Assembly: GCF_014649735.1 (NCBI RefSeq)
Contig: NZ_BMTP01000013.1
Coordinates: forward strand, 1 to 64,000
Reading direction: 5' to 3'
Length of the DNA: 64,000 nucleotides
DNA from: Streptomyces lavendofoliae
GTDB lineage: Bacteria; Actinomycetota; Actinomycetes; Streptomycetales; Streptomycetaceae
The translations under genes and the position numbers were made by a program. This document shows, piece by piece, positions 39,478 through 49,300 of the stretch (position 1 is its first letter; the number at the start of each line of letters is the position of its first letter). A model generated the notes under the pieces. The model had not been told where the DNA came from. It ran no database searches and saw nothing but the letters and a program-made list of their open reading frames with translations.

Positions 39478-41043
39478 TCAGGAGCAGGTCGTGCCGTCCG
39501 CCGGAACCTTGCCGTCCAGCAGGTAGGCGTCGACCGTGTCCCGTACGCACGTGTTGTCGCCGGTGTACGCGCCGTGCCCCTCGCCCTCGAAGGTGAGGAG
39601 GACGCCCACGCCCTCCCCCAGCTCGTGTGCCATCTTCCTGGCGCCCTCGTACGGCGTGGCGGAGTCGCCCGTCGTGCCCACCACCAGGATCGGCCCCGCT
39701 CCCGGGGCGCTCGCCTCCGGTGTGGCGCTCTCGCCCTCGACCGGCCAGTCCGCGCACCAGCCGGCGGTGTCCCAGGCCATGAACTCGGCGAAGACCGGCG
39801 AGATCCGGCGGAACTCCGGCACCAGCGCCCTGGCCTCGGCAGCCGTCGGCCTGCTGCTGCTGTCGGCGCACGAGATGGCGCGCTGCGCGTGCGCCTGGGT
39901 GCCGTAGGTGCCGTCCTCACCCCGGTCGTTGTACATGTCGGCGAGCCGGAGCAGGGTGTCGCCCTTGCCGGCCTCCGCCTCCTGGAGCCCTTCGGTGAGG
40001 TAGGGCCACATCTGCTGCGAGTACAGGGTCTGGGCGATGCCGGTGAGCGCGAGGCTCTGGGTCAGTTCCCGGTCTCCGCCGGTGGGCAGCGGTGCGCGGT
40101 CGAGCCGCTTGAGCAGCGCGGTCACGCGCGCGTTGCCCGCCGCCGCGCCCTCGCCGGTGGACGCGAAGTAGTTGTTCAGGGCCCGCTGGAAGCCGGTCGC
40201 CTGGTGGCGGGCGTGGCCGGTCGCGTCCGCGGTCGGGTCGACCACCGCGTCCAGGACGGTCCGCCCGACGTTGCGCGGGAACAGGTGGGCGTAGGTCCCG
40301 CCCAGCTGGGTGCCGTAGGAGAAGCCCATGTAGTGGAGCTTCCTGTCGCCCAGTACGTGCCGGACGAGGTCCAGGTCCCTGGCGGTGTTGCTCGTGGTGA
40401 CGTGACGGATGACCTTGCCGGACCGCTCGGCGCACCCGGCGCCGAAGTCGGCGCCGTCCTTCAGGAAGGCGGCCTCCTCTGCGGGTGTGTCGGGGGTGAG
40501 GTCGATCCGGGCCAGGGCGGCGGCCTGCTCCTCGCTGTCGCGGCACACCACCCCGGAGCTCCCGCCCACACCGCGCGGGTCGAAACCGACGAGGTCGTAC
40601 CGGGCGCCCAGCTTCTCGAACCCCTGGGCCGCCCGCGGCATGGCGCTCACCCCGGAGGCGCCCGGACCGCCGAAGTTGAACAGCAGGGAGCCGATCCGGC
40701 GGTCCTTGTCGCGGGCCTCCTTGCGGATCAGTGCCACGGACAGGGTGTCGCCGTCCGGCTTCGTGTAGTCGAGCGGGACCCGCACGCTCGCACAGCGCCA
40801 CTCGGGGCCGGGCTTCTCCCCGCCGTCGGGGGCCTCGCACGCGCTCCACCGGGGTTCCTGGCCGGTGAGCGCGGCGGGCAGGGAGGCCATCGCGCCCTCG
40901 GACCTGCCGCCGGTGCCGCTGCCCGTCGCCCCGCCCGTACCGCCGCCGGTGTCCGCGCCACCGCCGCTGTCGCAGCCGGCGGCCAGCGAGACCACCAGCG
41001 CCGCCGCGACCGCCGCGCCCCCGGCCCGTACCCGCATGGACAT
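39478..41043 (-). CDS. lipoprotein alpha/beta-hydrolase peptidase (SlpD/SlpE/Tap-like)
   Basis: This 521-aa protein has a signal peptide and a lipobox ending LAAGC (Cys24), so it should be membrane-anchored outside the cell. The fold belongs to the tripeptidyl aminopeptidase group: SLLFNFGGPGASGVS (oxyanion loop), LVGFDPRGVGGSS, the nucleophile elbow GFSYGTQLGG, the acid in VVGTTGDSATPYEGA and the His in FEGEGHGAYTG. C-terminal cysteines (NTCVRD, GTTCS) may pair. It resembles the mycelium-associated proteases SlpD and SlpE of S. lividans. Start ATG 41043 was chosen over TTG 41055. It is a tandem paralogue of the next gene. Confidence 0.83.
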   Translation of the reverse strand: MSMRVRAGGAAVAAALVVSLAAGCDSGGGADTGGGTGGATGSGTGGRSEGAMASLPAALTGQEPRWSACEAPDGGEKPGPEWRCASVRVPLDYTKPDGDTLSVALIRKEARDKDRRIGSLLFNFGGPGASGVSAMPRAAQGFEKLGARYDLVGFDPRGVGGSSGVVCRDSEEQAAALARIDLTPDTPAEEAAFLKDGADFGAGCAERSGKVIRHVTTSNTARDLDLVRHVLGDRKLHYMGFSYGTQLGGTYAHLFPRNVGRTVLDAVVDPTADATGHARHQATGFQRALNNYFASTGEGAAAGNARVTALLKRLDRAPLPTGGDRELTQSLALTGIAQTLYSQQMWPYLTEGLQEAEAGKGDTLLRLADMYNDRGEDGTYGTQAHAQRAISCADSSSRPTAAEARALVPEFRRISPVFAEFMAWDTAGWCADWPVEGESATPEASAPGAGPILVVGTTGDSATPYEGARKMAHELGEGVGVLLTFEGEGHGAYTGDNTCVRDTVDAYLLDGKVPADGTTCS

Positions 41044-41098
41044 GTGTCCCCCCAACTCCTGTACCGAACAGCCATCCTAGGCGGGTCCGCCGAGAGGA

Positions 41099-42736
41099 CT
41101 ACGGGCACACGGTTCCCGGCCGGGGGACCTTGCCGTCGAGGAGGTAACCGTCCACGGCGCGCTTCACGCACGCGTCGCCGCCGTTGTACGCGCCGTGCCC
41201 CTCGCCCCGGTACGTCAGCTCCACGCCGACGCCCTTGCCCAGCGCGGTCGCCATCGCCCTGGCCCCCGCGTACGGCGTGGCCGGGTCGCCGGTGTTGCCG
41301 ATGACGAGGATGGGCTTCGATCCGGGGGCGCTGACGTCGGGGTGCTCCCAGGTGCCGGGCACCGGCCACTGCGAGCAGCTGATCAGGCCCCAGCCGAGGA
41401 AGGGCCCGAAGACGGGGGACGCCTCGCGGAATTCGGGGAGCTTCGCCTTGGCCTGCGCCACGGAGAACCGCTCCTTGTCGTCCACGCAGTTGATGGCGGC
41501 GTTCGCGGCCTGGAGGTTGCTGTAGTCGCCGTTCTGGTCCCGGCCGTTCATGGAGTCCGAAAGGGCGAGCAGCAGACCTCCGTCGCCGCCGTCGGCCTCG
41601 TCGAGGCCCTGCTCCAGATAGGGCCAGTACTCCTTGGAGTACAGGGCCTGCGCGATGCCGTTGAGGGCCTGGGACTGGGTGAGCCGGCGGTCGCCGATGC
41701 CGGTGATGGGCTTCTTGTCGAGCTCGGCCAGCAGGCCGGTGATGAAGCCCTCGATCTCCTTGGCGTCGCCCCCCGGCAGCTTGCAGGCGTCACCGCGCCG
41801 TACGCAGTCCTCGGCGAAGTTGTTCAGCGCCAGCTGGAAGCCCTTGGCCTGGCCGAGGGCGCCCTGTTCGGTGGTGCCGCCCGGGTCCACGACGGCGTCG
41901 AAGACGGCGCGGCCGACGGTCCGGGGGAACAGGTGGGCGTAGACGCCGCCCAGTTCGGTGCCGTAGGAGATGCCGAAGTAGTGCAGTTCGGTGTCGCCGA
42001 GGACCTGGCGCATCAGGTCCAGGTCGCGTGCGGCGTTGACGGTGCCGACGTGCGGGAGGATGTCGCCGGAGTTCTCCTCGCAGGCCGCGGCGAACTCCTT
42101 GAGCCCCTGCTGGTAGGCGGCCTCCTCGCGCGCGTCGTCGGGTGTGGAGTCGAGGGCGAAGAACGCGTCCAGCTCCCGGTCGCCCTCGCACTCGACGCCC
42201 TCGCTGCGGCCGACGCCGCGGGGGTCGAAGCTGACCAGGTCGTACCGGGTGCGCAGGGACTCGTAGTCCTTGGCGAAGGAGGGCAGGGCGGTGAGCCCGG
42301 AGCCGCCGGGGCCGCCGAAGTTGAAGACGAGGGAGCCGATCCGCTTCGCCGGGTCCGACGCCTTGGCCCGGATGAGCGCCAGTTCCACGGTGTCGCCGCC
42401 GGGGTCCGCGTAGTCGAGGGGCGCCTGCATGAAGGAGCACTCCCAGGTGGCCCCGCCGGGCAGCGGGGAGGGGGCGGTCCCGGAGCCCTCCTGGACGGAG
42501 GGGGCCGGGCACTCCTCCCACGCGAGCTTCTGGGTGGCCAGCTCCTTGGGCCGGTCCGGGTCCCTGCCGCTCCTGTCGCCGCCGTCCGAGCAGCCGGCCG
42601 CCATCAGGACCGAGGCGGTCGCCGCGGCGAGCAAGGCGGCCCGCCGTGGGGCCCGGGCGCCGGCGGGCCGGGTGGCGCGCACGGCGGTACGCCGTGGGGT
42701 GCGGGTGGCGGCGGACCGGGCGGCGCGGTGGGTCAT
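41099..42736 (-). CDS. lipoprotein alpha/beta-hydrolase peptidase, paralogue of the preceding gene
   Basis: This 545-aa protein has an unusually long Arg-rich N-terminus (RRTAVRATRPAGARAPRR) before the hydrophobic core and lipobox MAAGC; the Arg-Arg pairs leave open Tat export. Catalytic motifs match its neighbour: SLVFNFGGPGGSGLT, SFDPRGVGRSEG, GISYGTELGG, VIGNTGDPATPYAG and YRGEGHGAYNGG. Extra Cys pairs (CVRRGDAC, NCVDD, SCSQW) suggest disulfides. It probably trims N-terminal peptides from extracellular proteins. The two genes lie 55 bp apart with the same orientation and arose by duplication. Confidence 0.83.
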   Translation of the reverse strand: MTHRAARSAATRTPRRTAVRATRPAGARAPRRAALLAAATASVLMAAGCSDGGDRSGRDPDRPKELATQKLAWEECPAPSVQEGSGTAPSPLPGGATWECSFMQAPLDYADPGGDTVELALIRAKASDPAKRIGSLVFNFGGPGGSGLTALPSFAKDYESLRTRYDLVSFDPRGVGRSEGVECEGDRELDAFFALDSTPDDAREEAAYQQGLKEFAAACEENSGDILPHVGTVNAARDLDLMRQVLGDTELHYFGISYGTELGGVYAHLFPRTVGRAVFDAVVDPGGTTEQGALGQAKGFQLALNNFAEDCVRRGDACKLPGGDAKEIEGFITGLLAELDKKPITGIGDRRLTQSQALNGIAQALYSKEYWPYLEQGLDEADGGDGGLLLALSDSMNGRDQNGDYSNLQAANAAINCVDDKERFSVAQAKAKLPEFREASPVFGPFLGWGLISCSQWPVPGTWEHPDVSAPGSKPILVIGNTGDPATPYAGARAMATALGKGVGVELTYRGEGHGAYNGGDACVKRAVDGYLLDGKVPRPGTVCP

Positions 42737-42825
42737 GGATCCATGGTGCGTCCGGCTCCGCGCGGGCGCCCGCGACGAGGGCCATGCGGGTGGCCGGAGC
42801 GTGACCGGGCAGCGCGCCGGGGCGC

Positions 42826-42991
42826 CTAGGGCCTGTCTTTCGGATCATGCCGGGCTCGCGGGGCCCGGCACGCACGCTCGCCGCGTTGTCGTCGGTCGCC
42901 AACGCTCCGCGTTGGCTCCCTCCTCCGCCTTGCGATCGCACGCGCCGGACCCCGCTCCCCGATCCGGCCTGATCCGAAGGACAGACCCTAG
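42826..42991. mobile_element. 166-bp MITE-like element with 28-bp terminal inverted repeats
   Basis: The left end (42826-42853, CTAGGGCCTGTC...) and the inverted right end (42964-42991) agree at 25 of 28 positions. Both ends carry CTAG, consistent with target duplication by an IS5- or IS630-type transposase. There is no ORF. The interior contains GCCAACGC-TCC-GCGTTGGC. The right end reaches into the next gene: the TAG stop of the minus-strand CDS ending at 42988 lies in the element's terminal CTAG. Confidence 0.7.
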
Positions 42992-45729
42992 AGGGCGCCC
43001 TTCCTGGTGAGGAAGTTGAACGAGAACCATCCCGGCAGCACGGGCAGCCACAGCGTCATCAGCCGGTAGAGGAGCACGGCGGGCGTGGCCACCTCCAGCG
43101 TCATGCCGCCCACCCCGACCAGGCCGGCGATCAGCGCACCCTCCACCGCGCCGACGCCGCCCGGCGTGGGCGCGGCCGACCCCAGGGCGTTGCCGGCCAG
43201 GAAGACCACGGCGAGGCTGGCGTACGTCAGCGGCTGCGCACCGTGCGAGAAGGCCCGGATCGACGCGTCCAGGCACAGGACGAACGCACCCGTCAGCAGC
43301 AGCATGCCGCCGATGCCGGTGACCAGCTTCACCGGCCGCTGGAGCACGTCGAGCATGCGCGGCACCACGCCCGCGAACAGCGACCGCAGCCGGGTCGAGA
43401 CGAACTTGCGCAGCCCCGGCACCGCCGTGACCACCAGCACCAGCACCGCGACGGTGAGCAGGCCGGCGATGACCGTCCTGGAGGGGGTGAAGTCCTGGGT
43501 CTTCTCCGTGCCCGTCAGGTAGCCGAACGACAGCAGCAGCAGGATGTGCGCGCCCAGTCCGAACAGCTGCGACGCCCCCACGCTGGCGACCGCCAGTCCG
43601 GGCCGCACCCCCGAGCGCTGGAGGAAGCGGGTGTTCAGGGCCACGCCGCCGACCGCCGCCGGGGCGACGATCTTGACGAAGGACCCCGCCACCTGGGCGA
43701 TCACCGTCCGCCCGAAGGGCACCCGCTCGGGGACGAAACCCAGCAGGCTCATCGCGGCCGCCACGTAGCTGAGCGCGGAGAAGAGCAGGGCCGCCGAGAT
43801 CCAGGCCCAGTCGGCCTCGGCGATCGTGGACACCGACAGTGGCGCCTCGGCGATCTGGGAGAGCAGGAAGTACACGGCGATGGCGCCGGCGATGAGGCTG
43901 ATCAGCGTCCGCGGCCGGATGCGCTCCAGCCGTACGGGTTCCACCGGGGCCTGGGGCCGGATCCGGAGCACCTGCTGCCGGATCTGGGCCAGCAGGTCCT
44001 CCTCGCGGACCTCGTCCATCGCCTCGTCCAGGGCCCGCTTCTCGGCCTGCTTCTGCGCCCGTACGGCCTTGCGGTCGGCGCGCCTGTCCTGGTCGCTCTG
44101 CTCGGCGTGGTCCTCCGGCCGGGCCCGCTTGGCCGCCTCGGAGGCGGCGAGTACGGCCTCGCGCTCGCGCTGCGAGCGTTCCCGGGCGAGTCTGCGCAGG
44201 GTGGCGCGGGTGGAGCGGCTGAGCGCGATCGGCTGGAGCAGCGGGAGGCAGTCGGCGACCTTGTCGGGGCCGAGCACCTCGACCGCAGCGGCCACCGCCC
44301 GCTTCGCCCCGACCCGCAGGCCCAGCGTGGTGAGCAGCTGCGCGATGTCCATGCGCAGGACGAGGTCGCCGGCGGCGATCTCACCGCCCCGGAGATCGGT
44401 GACGATCACTCTGCCGGAACGATCCACCAGGAGGGCGTCGCCCGTCAGCCTGCGGTGGGCGATGCGCCGCGACTGCAACGCCTTCACCTGCTGCCAGGCG
44501 CCCCGTACGACCTCGTCGGTGATCTCCTTGTCGTCCAGCGCGTCCAGCGAACGGCCGCCGAGGTGCTCGTACACCAGCATCACGGCGTCCGGGCCCAGCT
44601 CGGCGGTGGCGATCAGCTTCGGCGCGTTGGCGCCGGCGGCGATCGCGGCGTACGCCAGCAGGGCCTCCTGCTCCAGGGCCTGGCGCAGGGACTGCAGGGA
44701 GCGGCGGGTCGTGATGCCGCGCAGGGTCATCCTGCGCCAGACCCGGTAGAAGAACCCCTGCGCCTGCTGCTCGCGGTCCACGACCGTGACGTCGAGCGGA
44801 GGGCCCTCCTCCAGCGTGACCAGGTAGCGGCGGCCCCGGTCGCCCTGTTCCACCGAGTCGGTGACGTCCTCGGCGCGCATCGCCGTGACCGGGCGGAAAC
44901 CGACGTGGCGCAGGCCGGCCAGGAGGGTCTGGCCGGTGGGCCGGACGTTGGGGGAGCCGACCGCGTACAGCGTGCCGTAGGCGACGGTCCAGCCGATCAG
45001 GACGGTCAGGATGATCGAGAACGGGGTGGTGTAGTCGGCGACCAGCATCGCGAACGCGTCGAGCAGCAGCACCACCCAGAGCGACACCCGCCAGCGCGGC
45101 CTGCGGGCCATCCCCACGGCCGTCATATAGGCGATGACGGGTGCGAGGTACCCGTGGACCGGGTCGGACAGCCCGCCACCCGCCTGGGGCTGTGTCAGCG
45201 CCTCCTGGATGGTGCCGGGCGCGGCCCTGGCGACCCACAGGTCGGTGGCGAGGGTGACGCCGTGCGCCAGTACGGCGGCGAGGACGCCGTCCGCGATGCG
45301 CAGCCCGTCCCGCTTGATCAGACGCTCGATCGCGAAGGCGACCGGGACGAGCAGGACGGCGATGCTGGAGACGAGCCCGGCGACCTTGACGAAGACGTCG
45401 GGGGCCTGGCCGGTGCCCTTGCTGATGTCCTCTTCCAGGCCGGTGGTCGTGGCGTGGGCGAAGGCGGCGATGGCGATGACCACACCGATCGCGAGGATGC
45501 CGATGAGCAGGCGCAGCAGGTCGGACGGCCGGTGGACACGGGCGGCGAGAAGCGGCTCGTCACCGGAGACGCGGTCGATGGGCCTCTCCGCGTTCACGCA
45601 TACCGTCTCCTTCGTCTCCTTCGTCGCATTCTTCTCCATCGTCTCAGGAGCCCCCGAAGCGGACGCCACCTCGGGAGGCCGCACATCCTGCCCCTTCGCC
45701 GTGTCTGTGTCTTGTTGATCTCGTATCAC
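42988..45729 (-). CDS. kinase-like domain fused to LPG-synthase/flippase-type membrane domain
   Basis: This 913-aa protein has three parts. The N-terminal third has several membrane helices (about residues 70-260). A middle cytoplasmic region (about 290-590) resembles a degenerate protein-kinase fold (FYRVWRRMTLRGITTRRSL, VMLVYEHLGGRSL, SRRIAHRRLTGDALLVDRSG, VIVTDLRGGEI). A charged coiled coil follows. The C-terminal third (about 635-905) is a seven- or eight-helix MprF/LPG_synthase_TM domain with VAGSFVKIVAPAAVGGVALN and GSAAPTPGGVGAVEGA. Lipid flipping or glycolipid transfer is plausible. The GTG start at 45729 lacks a good ribosome site, so the N-terminus is uncertain. The stop codon lies in a MITE-like element. 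Confidence 0.78.
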   Translation of the reverse strand: MIRDQQDTDTAKGQDVRPPEVASASGAPETMEKNATKETKETVCVNAERPIDRVSGDEPLLAARVHRPSDLLRLLIGILAIGVVIAIAAFAHATTTGLEEDISKGTGQAPDVFVKVAGLVSSIAVLLVPVAFAIERLIKRDGLRIADGVLAAVLAHGVTLATDLWVARAAPGTIQEALTQPQAGGGLSDPVHGYLAPVIAYMTAVGMARRPRWRVSLWVVLLLDAFAMLVADYTTPFSIILTVLIGWTVAYGTLYAVGSPNVRPTGQTLLAGLRHVGFRPVTAMRAEDVTDSVEQGDRGRRYLVTLEEGPPLDVTVVDREQQAQGFFYRVWRRMTLRGITTRRSLQSLRQALEQEALLAYAAIAAGANAPKLIATAELGPDAVMLVYEHLGGRSLDALDDKEITDEVVRGAWQQVKALQSRRIAHRRLTGDALLVDRSGRVIVTDLRGGEIAAGDLVLRMDIAQLLTTLGLRVGAKRAVAAAVEVLGPDKVADCLPLLQPIALSRSTRATLRRLARERSQREREAVLAASEAAKRARPEDHAEQSDQDRRADRKAVRAQKQAEKRALDEAMDEVREEDLLAQIRQQVLRIRPQAPVEPVRLERIRPRTLISLIAGAIAVYFLLSQIAEAPLSVSTIAEADWAWISAALLFSALSYVAAAMSLLGFVPERVPFGRTVIAQVAGSFVKIVAPAAVGGVALNTRFLQRSGVRPGLAVASVGASQLFGLGAHILLLLSFGYLTGTEKTQDFTPSRTVIAGLLTVAVLVLVVTAVPGLRKFVSTRLRSLFAGVVPRMLDVLQRPVKLVTGIGGMLLLTGAFVLCLDASIRAFSHGAQPLTYASLAVVFLAGNALGSAAPTPGGVGAVEGALIAGLVGVGGMTLEVATPAVLLYRLMTLWLPVLPGWFSFNFLTRKGAL

Positions 45730-45827
45730 CGGTCACCGCCCGGAAGATGGTGGCATGACCGGCCGGTACGGGGGGCCATCAGGGTGCATCGCCCGCGTTG
45801 TCGGTGGCGTGGTGCAGGATGGACCGG

Positions 45828-46223
45828 GTGACTGCTGAGGAACTTCCGGAGTACGCGGAACGGGTGCTGGAAGTCGCCGAGCTGATCCCGGCCGGCCGGG
45901 TGATGACGTACGGGGACGTCGCCGAGTGGCTCGGCGAGGGCGGCCCGCGCCAGGTCGGGCGCGTCATGGCGCTCTACGGCGGTGCGGTGCCCTGGTGGCG
46001 GGTGGTGCGGGCGGACGGCGTGCTCCTGCCCGGCCACGAGCTGCGTGCCCTCGGCCACTACCGGCAGGAGGGCACTCCGCTGCGCGAGGCCCCGCGCACG
46101 GCGGAGGGCCATGTGCCGCGGCTCGACATGCGGCGGGCGCGCTGGGACGGCGGCGAAGACTCCGGCGGGGGATCCGGCGGGGGCGGCTCCGGCGGCGCGG
46201 CGCGTGCGATGGCTCACAGGTGA
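45828..46223 (+). CDS. alkyltransferase-like DNA-binding protein (ATL)
   Basis: The 131-aa protein matches the MGMT C-terminal DNA-binding domain: LIPAGRVMTYGDVAEWLGEG, PRQVGRVMALYGG and HELRALGHYRQEGTPL. The alkyl-acceptor PCHR motif is replaced by PWWR, so it cannot repair O6-alkylguanine itself. ATL proteins bind the lesion and recruit nucleotide excision repair. GTG 45828 follows a CAGGAT box by 7 nt and is preferred; ATG 45819 would add three residues. The C-terminus is a Gly-rich tail. The adnAB genes follow, and the order is shared with mycobacteria. Confidence 0.85.
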   Translation: MTAEELPEYAERVLEVAELIPAGRVMTYGDVAEWLGEGGPRQVGRVMALYGGAVPWWRVVRADGVLLPGHELRALGHYRQEGTPLREAPRTAEGHVPRLDMRRARWDGGEDSGGGSGGGGSGGAARAMAHR

Positions 46224-46375
46224 CAGCTTCGGCCATGCGGCGGCGCGGCGGGCAGGGTGAGCGGCGTGGGCACGACCGTACGGAGTACGCGTAACGTCGT
46301 CCCGCGCGGCGTGCTCACCGCACCCCCTTCCCAGCATCCTCAGCACCAGCACACCCACCAGGACCGGCGATCCAC

Positions 46376-49300
46376 GTGAGCTCCTCCTCGATTACCACCG
46401 GGCGTACGCCGTCTCGCGGGCGCACTCCGGGCGCGTACCGACTGGTGCGTACCCCGCCGGTTCCGGTGAGCCCCCCTCTTCTGGACGCATCACAGCGCGC
46501 CGTGGTTGACCACGACGGCGGACCGCTCCTGGTCCTGGCCGGCCCGGGGACCGGGAAGACGACGACGCTGGTGGAGGCGGTCGCCGCCCGGATCGCCGGG
46601 GGCACCGACCCGGAGCGGATCCTGGTCCTCACCTTCAGCCGCAAGGCGGCGGTCGAGCTGCGGGACCGCATGACGGCGCGGATCGGCGGGGTGAGCGCCC
46701 CCCAGGCGACCACGTTCCACTCCTTCTGCTACGCCCTGATCCGCGCGCACCAGGACGCCGACCTCTTCGCCGAGCCGCTGCGTCTGCTCTCCGGCCCGGA
46801 GCAGGACCTGGCCGTCCGCGAGCTGCTGGCCGGCCAGCTCGACCTGGAACGGGAGGGCCTGGCCCGTGTCCACTGGCCCGACGAGCTGCGGGCCTGCCTG
46901 ACCACGCGCGGGTTCGCCGACGAGGTACGGGCCGTGCTCGCCCGCTCCCGCGAGCTGGGCCTCGGCCCCCGCGCCCTGGGGGACTTCGCGGCGCGCACCG
47001 GACGGCGGGACTGGTCGGCGGCCGCCGCGTTCCTCGCCGAGTACCTGGACGTGCTGGACATGCAGGGCGTGCTGGACTACGCGGAACTGGTCCACCGGGC
47101 GGTGCTCCTCGCATGCGAGGTGACGCTGCCCGGCTACGACGCGGTCTTCGTCGACGAGTACCAGGACACCGACCCGGCCCAGGTCCGGCTGCTGCGGGCG
47201 CTGGCGGGCGGCGGGCGGACGCTGTGCGCGTTCGGCGACCCCGACCAGTCGATCTACGCGTTCCGGGGCGCGGACATCAACGGCATCCTGGACTTCCCGG
47301 CCATGTTCCGCCGCGCGGACGGCACCCCCGCGCCGGTCGCCGTCCTCACCACCTCGCGCCGCTCGGGCGCCGCGCTGCTGTCCGCCACCCGCCTGCTGAC
47401 CACCCGCATGCCGCTGCCGCGCCTGCCCGCCGACAAGGCACGGGCGCACCGGGGCCTGGCGGCGGTGCGGGGCGGCGGCCGGGTCGAGGCGTACACCTTC
47501 CCGACCCCCTCGACGGAGGTCGACAACATCGCGGACATCCTGCGGCGCGCCCACCTGGAGGAGGGCGTCCCCTGGAACGACATGGCCGTGCTGGTCCGCG
47601 CGGGCGGACGCACCATCCCCACCTTGCGCCGGGCGCTGACCTCGGCGGGCGTGCCGGTCGAGGTCGACGGCAACGACGTCCCGCTGCGCCACGAGCCGGC
47701 GGTCGCGCCCCTGCTGGCCGCCCTGCGCGCGGCGGCGGCCCCGGACGCCGCGGTGGCGGACGTCCCGGCCCCGGACGCCCCGGTGGCGGAGGCGCCGGGG
47801 GGTGCGGGGGACGGCCGGGGCGCTCGGGCGGACGGTGCCGACCGGGAGGGCACGCCGGAGCACGGGAGTGCGCCGGGGCGCGACGGTTCCCCCGGGGGCG
47901 AGGGCCCGCGGGTGTTCACCCCCGCGGGGGAGGGCGACGACACCCGCGGGGGTGACCCGGCCGCGGACGGTGACGACACCCCCGGGAGCGGAGGCGAGGC
48001 CGGCGCCCCGGAGGACGGTGACCTCGCCGACCCGGCGCGGGGCTCCGCCGCCGAGGACCGCGCCCCTGCGGAGACCCGGCCGTGGCTCGACACCGAGACG
48101 GCGATCAGCCTGCTCACCTCGCCCCTCGGCGGCATGGACGCCGCCGACCTGCGCCGCCTCGGGCGGGCCCTGCGGGACGAGGAGCGGGCCGGCGGCAACA
48201 AGGTCCCGCCGCCCTCCGACGTCCTGCTCGCGCGCGCCCTCGCCGAGCCCGAGCGGCTCGTGGCGCACGACCCCTCCTACGCGCGCGGTGCCCAGCGGCT
48301 GGGCGACCTGCTGCGCCGCACCCGCGAGCTGCTCGCCGGCGGCGGCACCGCCGAGGAGGCCCTCTGGCTCCTGTGGAACGGCACCCCCTGGCCCGCGCGC
48401 CTCCAGCGCGCCGCGCTCCGGGGCGGCGCGGCCGGCCGCAACGCCGACCGCGACCTGGACGCCGTGTGCGCCCTCTTCGACACCGCCGCCCGGGCCGAGG
48501 AGCGCACCGGCGGCCGGGGCGCCCTGAACTTCCTGGAGGAGCTCGACGCCCAGGACATCGCCGCCGACACCCTCTCCAAGCGGCCGGTGCGCCCCGACGC
48601 CGTGCGCCTGATGACCGCCCACCGCTCCAAGGGTCTGGAATGGGGCCTGGTCGTCGTGGCCGGCGTACAGGAAGGGCTCTGGCCCGACCTGCGCCGCCGC
48701 GGCTCCCTCCTGGAGGCCGACCGCATCGGCCGGGACGGCATCGCCGAGCCGCTCACCCCGGGCGCCCTGCTCGCCGAGGAGCGGCGGCTGTTCTACGTGG
48801 CCGCCACCCGCGCCCGCGACCGGCTCGTCGTCACCGCCGTCAAGGCTCCCGCCGACGACGGCGACCAGCCCTCCCGCTTCCTCACCGAACTCGGCGTCGA
48901 GCCGAAGGACGTCACCGGCCGCCCCCGCCGCCCCCTCGCCGTGGCCGCGCTCGTCGCCGAACTGCGCGCCACCACCGTCGACCCCGACGCCTCCCCCGCC
49001 CTGCGCGACGCCGCCGCCCGGCGCCTGGCCAGGCTCGCCGCGCTCACCGACGACGAGGGACAGCCGCTCGTCCCCGCCGCCCATCCCTACCGCTGGTGGG
49101 GCCTGTACGAGCCGACCCGGGCGGCCGTTCCCCTGCGCGACCGCGACCGCCCCGTGGCGCTCTCCGGCAGCGCCCTGGACCAGCTCGCGAACACCTGCGC
49201 CCTGCAGTGGTTCCTCGGCCGAGAGGTCAAGGCGGACGCCCCCGCCACCGCCGCCCAGGGGTTCGGCAACGTCGTCCACGTACTCGCCGACGAGGTGGCC

